The notes: generated from the letters alone by a model not told the origin. Positions 8,101-14,415 are shown, counted from the stretch's first letter. The stretch is 39,024 nucleotides of DNA from Desulfosporosinus sp. OT (GCF_000224515.1 NZ_AGAF01000027.1:1-39024), one strand, 5' to 3'. Made by a program: numbers and translations.

Positions 8101-9996
8101 ACCAAAATGCGCAACGTGGCAGGCATTGGCCGGTCCGCAAGTCAGCGGGCGACGGATATGCTTTTGAAATGCCAGTATTTGCAGGAAATGGGCAACGGTA
8201 AAGGCGTGGTATTCGCTACCGGTACACCTATCTCCAACAGCATGAGTGAAATGTACGTCCTGCAGCGGTATTTGCAGCCACAGATGCTGGCAAGATTGGG
8301 ACTCAACTATTTCGATTCCTGGGCGGCAACCTTTGGTGAAGTGATATCGTCTCTGGAAATCACGCCGGAAGGCTCTGGCTACCGTATGCGCAACCGCTTC
8401 GCGAAATTCCACAACCTGCCGGAGTTGATGAACATCTTTCAGCTTGTGGCGGATATCCAGACCGCCGATATGTTGAACCTGCCTGTTCCCGAAATCAAGG
8501 ACGGCAAGGCCACCATTATTGCCACCGAAGCTACACCCTTCCAGAAGATGATTATGGAAAGCTTTGTGGAGCGTGCGGAAAAAATCCGAAACCGTGAAGT
8601 TGAGCCAGATGAAGATAACATGCTCAAACTCACCGGTGAAGCGAAACTGATGTCCATTGATCCCCGCCTGGTCTACGAAGATGCACCTAATGACCCGAAC
8701 AGCAAATTGAATATAGCCATTGGAAACGTCTTTGATATCTGGCAGGAAAGCTCTGAGCAAAGACTGACACAGCTTGTGTTCTGCGACAGCGGTACGCCAA
8801 AGCCCGGACAGTTTAACGTCTACGATGAAATGAAAAGGTGTTTGACGGAAAAAGGTGTGCCGGACGATGAAATCGCCTTTGTCCATGACGCTAAAACCGA
8901 CGAGCAAAGAGAAAACCTATTTGAAAAGGTGCGCACGGGTGAAATCCGAATCCTGCTGGGCAGCACAAGCAAGCTTGGCACCGGAACCAACGTACAGGAC
9001 AGACTGGTGGCGGTCCATCACCTTGACTGTCCGTGGCGTCCATCGGATATCGAGCAGCGCGACGGCAGGATACTTCGCCAGGGCAATCAAAACCCTGTTG
9101 TCAAAATCCTGCGGTATGTCACGAAGGGCACGTTTGATGCTTATCTCTGGCAGATTCAGGAGCAAAAATTGAAGTATATCTCACAGGTGATGACGGGCAA
9201 GAGCATTTCCCGCTCCTGTGAGGATATGGATGAAACGGTGCTTTCCGCTGCCGAAGTCAAGGCGATTGCGACCTCCAATCCTCTGCTGGCAGAAAAAATG
9301 GAAGTGGACAACGAGGTTATACGGCTGAAGCTATTAAAAGGTAACTGGAACAATGAACGTCTGACCTTGGAACGAAATATTAAGGATCAATACCCCGATA
9401 CCATTGCCTATTGTGAAAAGAAGATTGCGAGCATCCGCAAAGACATGGAATTGCGGGAAAAAACCGAGGGGGAAGACTTTTCGGCGGTGATTGATGGCAA
9501 AACCTATGATGAGCGTGTCAAGGCTGGAGAGCAGCTCCTACTGATGATGAAGCTCCATGACCTTGCGGTAAACGGCGAACCTTTGCCTGTCGGTGAATAC
9601 AGGGGCTTCCCTCTCTTTCTTGTCCTGAATGCCTTTAAACAACTGGAACTGCTGGTAAAAGGCGACAACACCTACAGCACACCCCTTGGCGATTCATCCC
9701 TCGGCGGTATCACAAGGCTTGAAAACGTAGTTGAAAAGATACCGGCGGTGCTGATGAATATGGAGCAAAAGCTGGCGGATACCCAAACTCAGCTTATAGA
9801 AGCCAGGAAGGAAGTCCAAAAGCCCTTTGAATTTGAGCAGCGCCTGAACGAGTATTCCGCGCGGCAGGCGGAGATCAATACCAGGCTGGAGTTTAAGGAG
9901 TTTCAAAAACAAGAGGAAGTCATATTTGACGAAAACACCGCGGCTGAGACAGAGAAGGCCTGTAATAAAGAAGCCTGGGAGGCGGAATATGCTTAA
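2140..9996 (+). CDS. Giant DarB-like antirestriction protein: ArdC-like N-terminus, N6-adenine methylase and SNF2-type helicase
   Basis: A 2618-residue multidomain protein of the type carried by many conjugative elements and related to phage P1 DarB. I place the start at TTG 2140, with AGAGGAGG just upstream; the frame stays open further 5' but has no comparable site. Residues 1-250 resemble the ArdC/DUF1738 N-terminus. Residues 250-415 are a low-complexity Gly/Pro/Gln linker that overlaps tnpV. Two related helical repeats (about 414-530 and 568-666) and a DUF3846-like stretch (about 680-780) follow. The methylase has motif I DPAMGTGNF near 1122 and a variant motif IV GNIPFN near 1186. The helicase has Walker A GAGKT near 1814, DEAH near 1974 and a motif VI arginine-rich IEQRDGRILRQG near 2304. 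The C-terminus is coiled coil. The likely role is protecting or remodelling incoming DNA during transfer; activity is unproven. Confidence 0.9.
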   Translation: MRKDERLRTVYETIAPHITRTEGAWRDYLGFAARLYKYSFDNALLVYAQNPNVTMIATTPIWNKFGRYINKGAIGLAVCEYDNARLTIKHLFDISQTNGREIIPTNWQLDDKMKAELTSRLSYAHNLTSSDFTECLNQLAEEAVAERLDDYLQDFNFDIEGHLFSQLPQDGLLSQIQEIVKDSVAYFIGKRCSLADDEIHTGDGMMTIAHFDSIPLIARLGHTVTDISKGILQEVERTIKIIEQERRMTHEQNRDELHREGRSAAPEPSNFQQQRGRQPAPGQVRQNGDGVPARKPSAAVYDFENGWHTDGENAPGSQGSSGENRVHHPTDAGGRANAGNGGHHGEDPPLKQPPVVSGGNRTERDRIQGKVSPLPPYNQNEEPPESEQDSPPNGSFFMHGTQVEATRQAGPKASYINVEYTDEQVREYYEGILTSTDLYPIMMYEKIQELFATNMPLEDKAVALSKIYEDYGNAEYQADVLLKTTHRGADGMSFSFGDGYTHIPWHTIANILRMLIDEGEYPVPIPEESLADQIGDFNIPDEIDEMRIADGEVSPIDHEKEEPSEQELYACVDSYLCNTQIIYKGWHGEIAAELANDNEIDEYLMANYFRDLDERETRIDDHVVTCAMEDNGVEFLIDHYVVGLSWTELVERIKILVETGAFPVPQTIEKTEDEPLPMINVLVVELEKKPYLTAIPRGNNALQEKVGGLITTLEIGDGIDAICADDADFETTPINRMINGQPIFGTFVVARVNYNTGEYESLQESDIQKYMTEFATSLMDISRLVAEYEEMEAAQEDTEPDIEATGFYPPQSAKKQPGYEEDPNVRGSTDFTQIEDISRSDEIEPFVPKPVANQQMNLFDMEAIPKDKEAELIEYVLLEGSRVAGGKQRIYKFAMTHPTGSAFEKMLKNEYGIGGHTVGRHGIGFENHDSKGIVFDWTDDKGEKHETKITWIRAAIDIQRLIDQGRYIGNPAPARTFETVPQSETEPVSEPVSKPRPVKIDFRYSEDYALYPNGVKTKYKNNVEAIKLLNKIESEKRLATTDEQIVLARYVGWGGLANAFSDTASGWEKEYHELKHLLDDKEYADALNSVVTAYYTEPELIRRIYKAFEGFGFTGGENRKILDPAMGTGNFFSVLPKSYEGTPLYGVELDNITGRIARQLYQTANIQVQGFETTRFEDNSFDIAIGNIPFNNIKLYDKRYDNEDFLIHDYFIAKSLDLVKSGGIIAFITSKGTMDKKDTSVREYFARRADLIGAIRLPNTAFKSLAGTEVTADILFFQKLESQRTVDKYFQPDWVFVNSRKPDYMNMNQYFIDHTEMVLGEMQFSRNMYGREDSTACIAPEGQDLYVELDRAIGNLHATFTAEADQPFVEIEEAEDGNASELDAPEGTKSYTYVVQDDRIYYCERNKLIPQDYIGKRAERIKGLCEIRTALLEVIRIQTNDYEPGELKKAQKTLNEVYDRFVRQCGAINDKANIAVFSDDDQFPLLRSIEDQIKDKKSWNKAPIFHKATIKSYRRPTHAETAKEALEISLNQKMKVDLPYMEKLTRKSADELISELGDRIYLNPQKYYGNYYEGWELNEEYLSGQVRDKLLYAKQKAEEYPELLERNVQALEAVQPKWLEPSDIDFRIGSPWIPIEYFQHFMHETFGTTDYLRDSITVDYMEYTTTWRINGKTREPTSVKVNNTYGTKRVNAYQIFEDCLNLQSTTVRDPVPYVDNNGKSQVRYVVNANETMIARAKQTQIKEAFASWLFKDKDRADTLLKLYNEKFNTIRPRVYDGSHLIFPGMSEEMELRPHQKNFAARVIYSGTGLAGHVVGAGKTAAMIAASMYLKNIDAIKKPVYVVPNHLTEQWAKEFYRFFPQANILVTTKKDFEAKNRNKFVSKIAMGEYDAVIIGHSQFEKIPISKERQEAQINNEINQLSYIIKKIKEEKGENWAIKQMVIFQNNLKARLDRLAAEGKKDDLLNFEQLGVDYMFVDEAHAYKNCFTYTKMRNVAGIGRSASQRATDMLLKCQYLQEMGNGKGVVFATGTPISNSMSEMYVLQRYLQPQMLARLGLNYFDSWAATFGEVISSLEITPEGSGYRMRNRFAKFHNLPELMNIFQLVADIQTADMLNLPVPEIKDGKATIIATEATPFQKMIMESFVERAEKIRNREVEPDEDNMLKLTGEAKLMSIDPRLVYEDAPNDPNSKLNIAIGNVFDIWQESSEQRLTQLVFCDSGTPKPGQFNVYDEMKRCLTEKGVPDDEIAFVHDAKTDEQRENLFEKVRTGEIRILLGSTSKLGTGTNVQDRLVAVHHLDCPWRPSDIEQRDGRILRQGNQNPVVKILRYVTKGTFDAYLWQIQEQKLKYISQVMTGKSISRSCEDMDETVLSAAEVKAIATSNPLLAEKMEVDNEVIRLKLLKGNWNNERLTLERNIKDQYPDTIAYCEKKIASIRKDMELREKTEGEDFSAVIDGKTYDERVKAGEQLLLMMKLHDLAVNGEPLPVGEYRGFPLFLVLNAFKQLELLVKGDNTYSTPLGDSSLGGITRLENVVEKIPAVLMNMEQKLADTQTQLIEARKEVQKPFEFEQRLNEYSARQAEINTRLEFKEFQKQEEVIFDENTAAETEKACNKEAWEAEYA
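2888..3253 (+). CDS. tnpV: TnpV-like protein encoded in a second frame inside the giant gene
   Basis: A 121-residue ORF in a different frame, fully inside the giant gene (its residues 250-371). It has its own ribosome binding site AAAGGAGG 10-16 bases before ATG 2888. The protein fits the TnpV family known from Tn4451-type transposons: a YTEKDGVLLPNL start, GKYGRMAMEYLHEN, a helical middle and an AEEIVLNEIVF end, at about the family length. TnpV has no established biochemical role. Opposite it the giant frame is compositionally biased, as expected where one frame is constrained by the other. A terminator-like hairpin follows the stop. Whether both products are made is not shown by sequence. 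Confidence 0.7.
   Translation: MSKIEMSYTEKDGVLLPNLQISNNSEDDNQPLGKYGRMAMEYLHENHPQRFMILKMDGTLMEKMHRVHREAVEKIEYITQRMLEAEPMPATEDIMEKTRHLNSLRSSAEEIVLNEIVFKVR
3281..3330 (+). terminator. Terminator-like hairpin inside the giant coding sequence, downstream of tnpV
   Basis: AAGAGCCG at 3281-3288 pairs perfectly with CGGCTCTT at 3318-3325, and an inner stem GCGAA/TTCGC sits in the loop. A run of T residues follows to 3330. It lies 28 bases after the tnpV stop codon, yet within the giant ORF. It could terminate a tnpV transcript or attenuate expression of the remaining 6.7 kb; active translation of the giant frame would probably disrupt it. Confidence 0.55.
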
Positions 9997-10020
9997 ACCG
10001 CTTTCCCAGGCTTTGCTTTT
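9971..10020 (+). terminator. Terminator overlapping the stop codon of the giant gene
   Basis: AAGCCTGGGA at 9971-9980 pairs with TCCCAGGCTT at 10004-10013, with an inner GCGG/CCGC pair at 9982-9985 and 9998-10001, then TGCTTTT. The giant gene's stop (9994-9996) sits in the loop. This ends the parA-to-giant-gene operon. The opposite-strand cargo begins 60 bases later. Confidence 0.7.
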
Positions 10021-10076
10021 AATGCCAATCCAGAAAGTATTGCCATGTCCATCCCCCTCTTGTGATTAGTCCGTTG

Positions 10077-11000
10077 TTAGACGCCGTTCTGGTTCTCCAG
10101 AGCATTCTCTAAAGCAGCCCTCAATTTTGAAAACCTAAATTCAAAATTAGCACTGAGAATTTTCTTTGGAATAACCCGTTGTCCATGTATTAACATCTCC
10201 GCCATTTGACCTAATGCTATTTTCAACAAAATCTCTGGAACTGGTAACCATGATGGTCTATTTAGAACTTCGCCTAGTATCTTGCAAAAATCACTCATTC
10301 TTACTGGCTCTGGTGCAACAGCATTTATAGGACCAGCTACCTCCTGATGGTCGATTATGAACCTTATCATTCTCGATAAATCTTGGATGTGTATCCAGGA
10401 GAGCCATTGATTTCCCGTACCCATTGGGCCTCCTATGTAGAGTTTAAATGGAAATGCCATTCTGTTTAGTGCGCCTTCATTTCCTAAAACTACGCCAATC
10501 CGAATAGTTACAACTCTGGTTAAATTATTTTGAACCTTGTATGCTTCTTTTTCCCAATCTCGGCAAACTTGAGCTAGGAAATCCTGACCAACTTCATCAG
10601 ACTCTGTTAGCTCATCATCCTCACAAGGTCCATAATATCCAACTGCTGAAGCGTTAATTAGAACTTTCGGCTGAATAGTACCATTATTGATAGTCGTAAC
10701 AATTGCTCTAGTAGTTCTAATCCTACTTGCTAAAATCTCCTCTTTCACTGAGTTGATCCATCGACGATTACCGATTGACTCACCCGCTAAGTTGATCATT
10801 ACGTCAGTTTGCTGTAGCTCAGAAATCGAAGAAAGAGGAGAAACATTGTCCCATTCTATTACCTGGACTTTATTTTCAAAGCTGCTGGCAGTTTTTTGGG
10901 AATTTCTCGTTACAACATGTACCTGATATCCATTCTTAAGTAATTCCTCTATAAGATTTCTTCCGACGAAACCAGTCCCACCAAAAATTAACACATTCAT
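10077..11000 (-). CDS. TIGR01777/YfcH-family SDR epimerase
   Basis: A 307-residue NAD(P)-binding Rossmann protein of the extended SDR epimerase group (YfcH/SulA type). The N-terminus has the glycine-rich motif FGGTGFVGRNLIEELL; NLAGESIGNRRW (residues about 70-81) and an SAVGYYGP segment with the YYG signature of TIGR01777 proteins follow. The C-terminus matches the family's DUF1731-like region (QRVIPKKILSANFEFRF). ATG at 11000 has GGAGGTGG upstream on the minus strand. The substrate of this family is unclear. It runs against the element's transfer genes and looks like cargo, with no evident role in conjugation. Confidence 0.88.
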   Translation of the reverse strand: MNVLIFGGTGFVGRNLIEELLKNGYQVHVVTRNSQKTASSFENKVQVIEWDNVSPLSSISELQQTDVMINLAGESIGNRRWINSVKEEILASRIRTTRAIVTTINNGTIQPKVLINASAVGYYGPCEDDELTESDEVGQDFLAQVCRDWEKEAYKVQNNLTRVVTIRIGVVLGNEGALNRMAFPFKLYIGGPMGTGNQWLSWIHIQDLSRMIRFIIDHQEVAGPINAVAPEPVRMSDFCKILGEVLNRPSWLPVPEILLKIALGQMAEMLIHGQRVIPKKILSANFEFRFSKLRAALENALENQNGV

Positions 11001-11017
11001 CTTTCCACCTCCGAAAT

Positions 11018-11118
11018 GGCGTCTAGCGTCCCGAGGGTTTGCTACGTCGGGTTACTACCCAAAATGCTATCACCGATGCTGCAAACCCTCTGTAGGCGGC
11101 GGATTATGCCTCTTTATT
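11018..11118. other. Structured inter-cargo region with 10-bp stem-loop (attC-like, speculative)
   Basis: GAGGGTTTGC at 11033-11042 pairs perfectly with GCAAACCCTC at 11081-11090, and a smaller GGGT/ACCC hairpin lies inside (11049-11060). The left flank reads GGCGTCTAGC, close to the complement of GTTAGACGCC found at the far end of the neighbouring gene (10076-10085). That arrangement resembles a divergent integron attC and cassette boundary, but the right-hand core is poor and no integron integrase is seen. It could instead be a terminator for the CopZ-like gene or an unrelated RNA structure. Confidence 0.3.
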
Positions 11119-11201
11119 CAGAGACGACCATGGACGGGAGTCCCTTTGAACTTCCCCCGAACTGTATTAATGCACTAAATAGGAATAAGGCGTCACAGTA
11201 G

Positions 11202-11696
11202 TTATCCTTCAATATTCAACGCTTTATTAATAGTTTCTTGAATAAGCGGGCTACAGCATTTACCTAAAGGATTGTTGATCTCACACTTTCCGTTCTTCAT
11301 TGCTCCTGTAAGTCTAATAATATCCTTCAAATCTTTTGCTCCATCATTAAGAACAGCATTTATAATTTGTTGCTCTGTAACTTGGTTGCAATAGCATATA
11401 TATTTAGGGTCTCCATCTTTTTTAAACCATATTGGCACTTTTACCTGCTGTTTAGTATATGATATGCCTAAATCTGAATTAAAATAGACAACATTACATT
11501 GTTCATTCATGCAAATAAAATAAGTATTATCTTTTATTTGGTCTGCAAATTCATCAATAACTAAATGTTTTACAGTAAGGTTTTTTACCACTATTCCTTC
11601 ACTATTACATACAGGGCAGAGGTTATTATTCCCTACTACACGAGTAGAGCCCTGTTCACTTGCTCAACAGGTTTTGTTTAACTCTAGTTCTTGCAA
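11202..11696 (-). CDS. CopZ-like 2Fe-2S/zinc protein with an in-frame UGA (possible selenoprotein or 5'-damaged gene)
   Basis: The clear coding part (GTG at 11591 to the stop at 11202, 129 residues) matches the CopZ-like '2Fe-2S cluster-binding (seleno)protein' group: KNLTVKHLV, a middle domain, then CYCNQV, NGKCEINNPLGKCC as Cys ligands of a BFD-like [2Fe-2S] domain. The frame is conserved upstream and encodes CPVC (a zinc-knuckle half), which the GTG start would remove. Reading further upstream meets a single UGA at 11664-11666, directly after a Cys codon, and then TTG at 11696 with AAGGG upstream. The read-through form would be 164 residues with a Cys-Sec pair. The other reading is a 5' nonsense mutation and a pseudogene. 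Confidence 0.6.
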
Positions 11697-11781
11697 AATA
11701 TGTCATCCCTTCTAAATTTATTTAAAGTATTAAAATTACAATTTATAAAATTATTAACTGAACATAATAAGAAAATATGAA

Positions 11782-12117
11782 TTACCCTCTTGGATAATAC
11801 ATGATTACTAACACTCCAATAAGTGCTATAGTCCCTCCGATTAAGTCAAACTTATCTGGAAGAACATTATCTATTTTCCATCCCCACAGAATTGAAAGTA
11901 CAATAAATATTCCACCATATGCGGCATATACTCGTCCAAAACTGGCACTAGGTGGTTGTAATGTTGGTATTACTCCATAAATGATTAAGGTTATAGCTCC
12001 AATTAAACCGTACCATATACTTTTCCCATCTCTTAACCATAACCATACGAGATATCCACCACCTATTTCAAATACCCCAGCTAAAATAAAATAAAAGATT
12101 GATTTAAGTATTTCCAT
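11782..12117 (-). CDS. YnfA-family (UPF0060) small membrane protein
   Basis: A 111-residue integral membrane protein with four predicted helices, matching the UPF0060/YnfA family in length and motifs: [16 protein letters not shown] near the N-terminus, [20 protein letters not shown] and a C-terminal [11 protein letters not shown]. The family is related to small multidrug resistance transporters, but its substrate is not firmly known. ATG at 12117 is preceded by AAAGGAA on the minus strand. It is the first gene of a minus-strand cargo run ahead of the CopZ-like and SDR genes and may be co-transcribed with them. Confidence 0.92.
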   Translation of the reverse strand: MEILKSIFYFILAGVFEIGGGYLVWLWLRDGKSIWYGLIGAITLIIYGVIPTLQPPSASFGRVYAAYGGIFIVLSILWGWKIDNVLPDKFDLIGGTIALIGVLVIMYYPRG

Positions 12118-12187
12118 TAAATAGTTCCTTTCTTTGTTTTTAAATTAATACACATTATCGTACTGTTGTGCCACAAGTTATTAACTA

Positions 12188-12193
12188 ATTATA
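12188..12193 (-). promoter_or_regulatory. Extended -10 promoter for the minus-strand cargo
   Basis: On the minus strand TATAAT, preceded by TGG (extended -10 TGnTATAAT), lies about 70 bases before the YnfA start. No good -35 is seen, which fits an extended -10 promoter. Confidence 0.45.
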
Positions 12194-12227
12194 CCATAAA
12201 TATCAAATGAATTTTTTTCAACGAACT

Positions 12228-12256
12228 AAGCTGCTACCATGTGGGCGGCTTTTTTG
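12228..12256 (+). terminator. Rho-independent terminator
   Basis: AAGCTGC at 12228-12234 pairs with GCGGCTT (one G-U pair) ending at 12251, followed by six T residues. No plus-strand gene lies just upstream. It may have served a gene displaced by the cargo insertion. Confidence 0.5.
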
Positions 12257-12311
12257 TATTCAAAGTTAATAAAGATCTGTAACTATATCTCTTAGAAAGG
12301 ATGTGATACCC

Positions 12312-13205
12312 ATGCCGATGGTGGCAACACAGAGGCCCTACACCCTGTTTGTTGTGCCCGATGACGAGCCGACAAATCCGCGCGAGGAATGGGACAATTT
12401 CGGTACAATGGTTTGCTTCCACAGGCGCTACACGCTGGGCGACGAACATCACTACGACGACGCGGAAGAGTTCTTTCAAAAACTGGTGCAGGAGAGTATC
12501 CTGGATCAAGATGTTATTTCCTATATTAAGAATGGCAATGTGGATGGTTTGAAGCTGGAATATAACAAGTCCACTCATGAATGGGAGCTTAATTCATACT
12601 CTGATTTTTTCAAGAAGTGGTATACCGAATATACCCTCTCCGCACCGTTAAAAGGCAGCGAAACGGAACTGAGCGAAGCGATTTTCGGACAAATGCAGTG
12701 GCAGGATTTGAGGACTCTAGCTGAAAAAGCATACTGTATCCTGCCTGTCTACATGTACGACCATAGCGGCTTGACGGTAAATACCACCGGATTTAGCTGC
12801 CCTTGGGACAGCGGACTTTTAGGGTGGATTTATGCTCCCCACGATAAGATAAAGGAGGAATTTGAAGAGGTTACCCCTGAAACCGTTAAAAAGGCTGAAA
12901 AGCTGTTGGACGGTGAAGTAAAAGACTATGACTACTACCTTACCGGCCAATGCTATGGCTTCAGGCTGTATAAACAGGAAGAAGAAATAGATAGTTGCTG
13001 GGGTTTCCTGGGCGATTTCAGGGACGTGCAGGCCAGTATCAAAGAACACCTGCCCGATGAATGCAAGGACATTGTGGAAATTCTGCAAGACCGTTGGGAC
13101 AACGCCAGCGTGGAGGATATCCTGGAGGAAATTCAGGAAAACGAAGAGAAGGACGAGCTTGATTGCGGCTTTGATGATGAGCTTACCGATGAAATGGAAA
13201 TGTAG
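12312..13205 (+). CDS. Conserved mobile-element protein of unknown function with acidic C-terminus
   Basis: A 297-residue soluble protein with no recognisable catalytic motif. It is rich in aromatic and acidic residues (RPYTLFVVPDDEPTNPREEW at the start, GDFRDVQASIKEHLPDE in the C-terminal half). The last 35 residues are strongly acidic and end in DELTDEMEM, a tail type shared with several other proteins here. I chose ATG 12312, with AGAAAGGATG upstream; GTG 12303 is possible but too close to the ribosome binding site. It stands alone between the terminator and the XRE region. Its base composition and tail link it to the element backbone and not to the cargo. Confidence 0.75.
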   Translation: MPMVATQRPYTLFVVPDDEPTNPREEWDNFGTMVCFHRRYTLGDEHHYDDAEEFFQKLVQESILDQDVISYIKNGNVDGLKLEYNKSTHEWELNSYSDFFKKWYTEYTLSAPLKGSETELSEAIFGQMQWQDLRTLAEKAYCILPVYMYDHSGLTVNTTGFSCPWDSGLLGWIYAPHDKIKEEFEEVTPETVKKAEKLLDGEVKDYDYYLTGQCYGFRLYKQEEEIDSCWGFLGDFRDVQASIKEHLPDECKDIVEILQDRWDNASVEDILEEIQENEEKDELDCGFDDELTDEMEM

Positions 13206-13249
13206 GTGGGACATGTGTTGAGACGACCGTTCATTTATATAATAAAAAT

Positions 13250-13273
13250 ATGGGAGACAACTAAGTCTCCCAT
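13250..13273 (-). terminator. Terminator for the XRE gene
   Basis: A perfect 9-bp stem (13250-13258 with 13265-13273) and a 6-base loop. On the minus strand it is followed by ATTTTTATTAT, so it terminates the XRE gene transcribed from the right. The plus-strand side lacks a T run. Confidence 0.7.
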
Positions 13274-13371
13274 GTAATAGAACTTCTGATTTATTAAGAA
13301 AACGCCATCTATGCTCAATTTATACTGCAATTTTGGAATCTGCAAAATACATCTCAATGAACACTTACCGC

Positions 13372-13623
13372 TTATTTGAACGTTAGAAGCTGGCTTGGAT
13401 CAACGTCAAGAGCTTGCGCTATCCTAAATATAGAAATGATAGATACACCATAGACAGAGGTGCTTTCGAGGTGGCTAATGGTGGTATAACTTAAATCTGA
13501 TTTTTCGGCAAGTTCATTTTGACTGAGACCTCGTTGTTTCCGAAAAAATTGGATTTTGAACCCGATGTTTCTTAGAAATTGCTTTTCTTCCGCTGAGTAC
13601 GACTTGCTTTTGCTGGGGGGCAT
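13372..13623 (-). CDS. XRE-family HTH transcriptional regulator
   Basis: An 83-residue DNA-binding protein consisting almost entirely of one HTH_3 domain: IGFKIQFFRKQRGLSQNELAEKSDLSYTTISHLE, then IFRIAQALDVDPSQLL. ATG at 13623 has GGAGG 7 bases upstream on the minus strand. It is divergent from the receiver gene at 13813, and the gap holds a 12-bp inverted repeat next to its own start. Autorepression and control of the divergent unit are likely. Small XRE proteins often control excision or transfer in conjugative elements, but its targets here are unknown. Confidence 0.9.
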   Translation of the reverse strand: MPPSKSKSYSAEEKQFLRNIGFKIQFFRKQRGLSQNELAEKSDLSYTTISHLESTSVYGVSIISIFRIAQALDVDPSQLLTFK

Positions 13624-13637
13624 TATGATTCCTCCAT

Positions 13638-13676
13638 TTTTAGATAAAACAATATTTTATACCATTTTATCTAAAA
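13638..13676. promoter_or_regulatory. 12-bp inverted-repeat operator candidate upstream of the XRE gene
   Basis: TTTTAGATAAAA at 13638-13649 and its exact reverse complement at 13665-13676 are separated by 15 bp. The first arm starts 15 bp before the XRE start codon. The position fits an autoregulatory operator. Confidence 0.55.
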
Positions 13677-13680
13677 CAAA

Positions 13681-13730
13681 ATTGCAATCATACGCAATTA
13701 TAAGGTATAATGTTGTAGTTACATTGCAAT
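13681..13730 (+). promoter_or_regulatory. Promoter toward the receiver gene with paired ATTGCAAT palindromes
   Basis: TTGCAA at 13682-13687 and TATAAT at 13706-13711, 18 bp apart, form a promoter reading right. The 8-bp palindrome ATTGCAAT occurs at 13681-13688, over the -35, and again at 13723-13730, just past the -10. The copies are 42 bp apart, about four helical turns, as expected for cooperative repressor binding. Confidence 0.5.
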
Positions 13731-13812
13731 TTGGAAATGTCTGTATATTAATATTTCCCAAATAGCCGATTTGATAGATAAAATTAATTCATTTTAGAGA
13801 GGAGTGGATATA

Positions 13813-14178
13813 ATGCTTAATATTGCTATATGTGACGACAGGCCCATCCAGCGGAAACTTCTAAATTTACTGGTTCATGAGTATGAGGAACAAAATGGAG
13901 TGCGCTTTAATCTTTATGAATTCGAGAGTGGGGAAGAAATTATTGAGAAATTTGATGAAAATAAAAAATTTTTCGATCTTTTCTTTCTGGACAACTTTAT
14001 GAAAAAGCTGACCGGACTTCATACCGCTTTAAGGATTCGCGAGGAAAACACATCGTGTCACATTGTTTTTGTAACGGCATCCGATAAGCAACTGCAACTT
14101 GCTTTTATGGCAGCTTCACCGCTTGAGATACTGTTCAAACCGCTCCAACAAGAAGATATAAATAAAATATTTAGATAA
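13813..14178 (+). CDS. Receiver-only (CheY-like) response regulator, probably a truncated AgrA/LytTR-type regulator
   Basis: A 121-residue receiver domain: acidic pair D8-D9 (AICDDRPIQ), phosphoacceptor D60 (FFLDNFMKK), FVTAS with the conserved Thr/Ser, and K109 in LFKPL. The N-terminal style (MLNIAICDD) and GLHTALRIREEN resemble the AgrA/LytTR family, yet no LytTR output domain follows; the frame stops just after the last receiver helix. ATG 13813 has GAGGAG upstream. No histidine kinase is nearby. It may be a 3'-truncated regulator or a stand-alone phosphosink. A terminator-like hairpin follows. Confidence 0.8.
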   Translation: MLNIAICDDRPIQRKLLNLLVHEYEEQNGVRFNLYEFESGEEIIEKFDENKKFFDLFFLDNFMKKLTGLHTALRIREENTSCHIVFVTASDKQLQLAFMAASPLEILFKPLQQEDINKIFR

Positions 14179-14250
14179 GGTATTGGTCGGAAAAGTTGGT
14201 GAAAGGCCGTAGCGGATAGGGGAAAAGGGATAAAAAGACGATAAATCAAA

Positions 14251-14290
14251 GGCAGGTGCTCCATAGCTCATGGAACTCCTGCCTTCTTAT
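14251..14290 (+). terminator. Terminator after the receiver gene
   Basis: GGCAGG at 14251-14256 pairs with CCTGCC at 14278-14283. An inner TCCAT/ATGGA stem extends it, and TTCTTATT follows. The stretch 14179-14250 holds nothing else I can identify. Confidence 0.55.
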
Positions 14291-14320
14291 TATTTAGGCT
14301 AACATACTTAGTTCTCTCTT

Positions 14321-14360
14321 TCCCCCTGCAGAAATCGAAAAAGAACTGGAGGCGGACTAA
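14321..14360 (+). pseudogene. 3' remnant of an element gene (acidic ELE-type tail)
   Basis: The open stretch ending in TAA at 14358-14360 encodes PAEIEKELEAD, the kind of acidic ending seen on several intact element proteins here. No start or body precedes it; the upstream sequence is AT-rich and unrelated. It looks like the last few codons of a backbone gene left after the XRE/receiver patch was inserted or after a deletion. Confidence 0.35.
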
Positions 14361-14415
14361 TGGCAACAAGTGTCAGGTTCCAGCTTCAAGCTTTATGAAA
14401 GGAAGGAAGAATATA

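Noticed and set aside
7564-8907. Long antisense ORF (447 codons) opposite the helicase domain
   Set aside because: It mirrors a conserved helicase frame, has no ribosome binding site or protein-like domains, and long antisense ORFs are expected opposite GC-biased third positions.
11016-11201. 61-codon plus-strand ORF between the SDR and CopZ-like genes
   Set aside because: No ribosome binding site, it spans the stem-loop, and its product looks random. Treated as a structured intergenic region.
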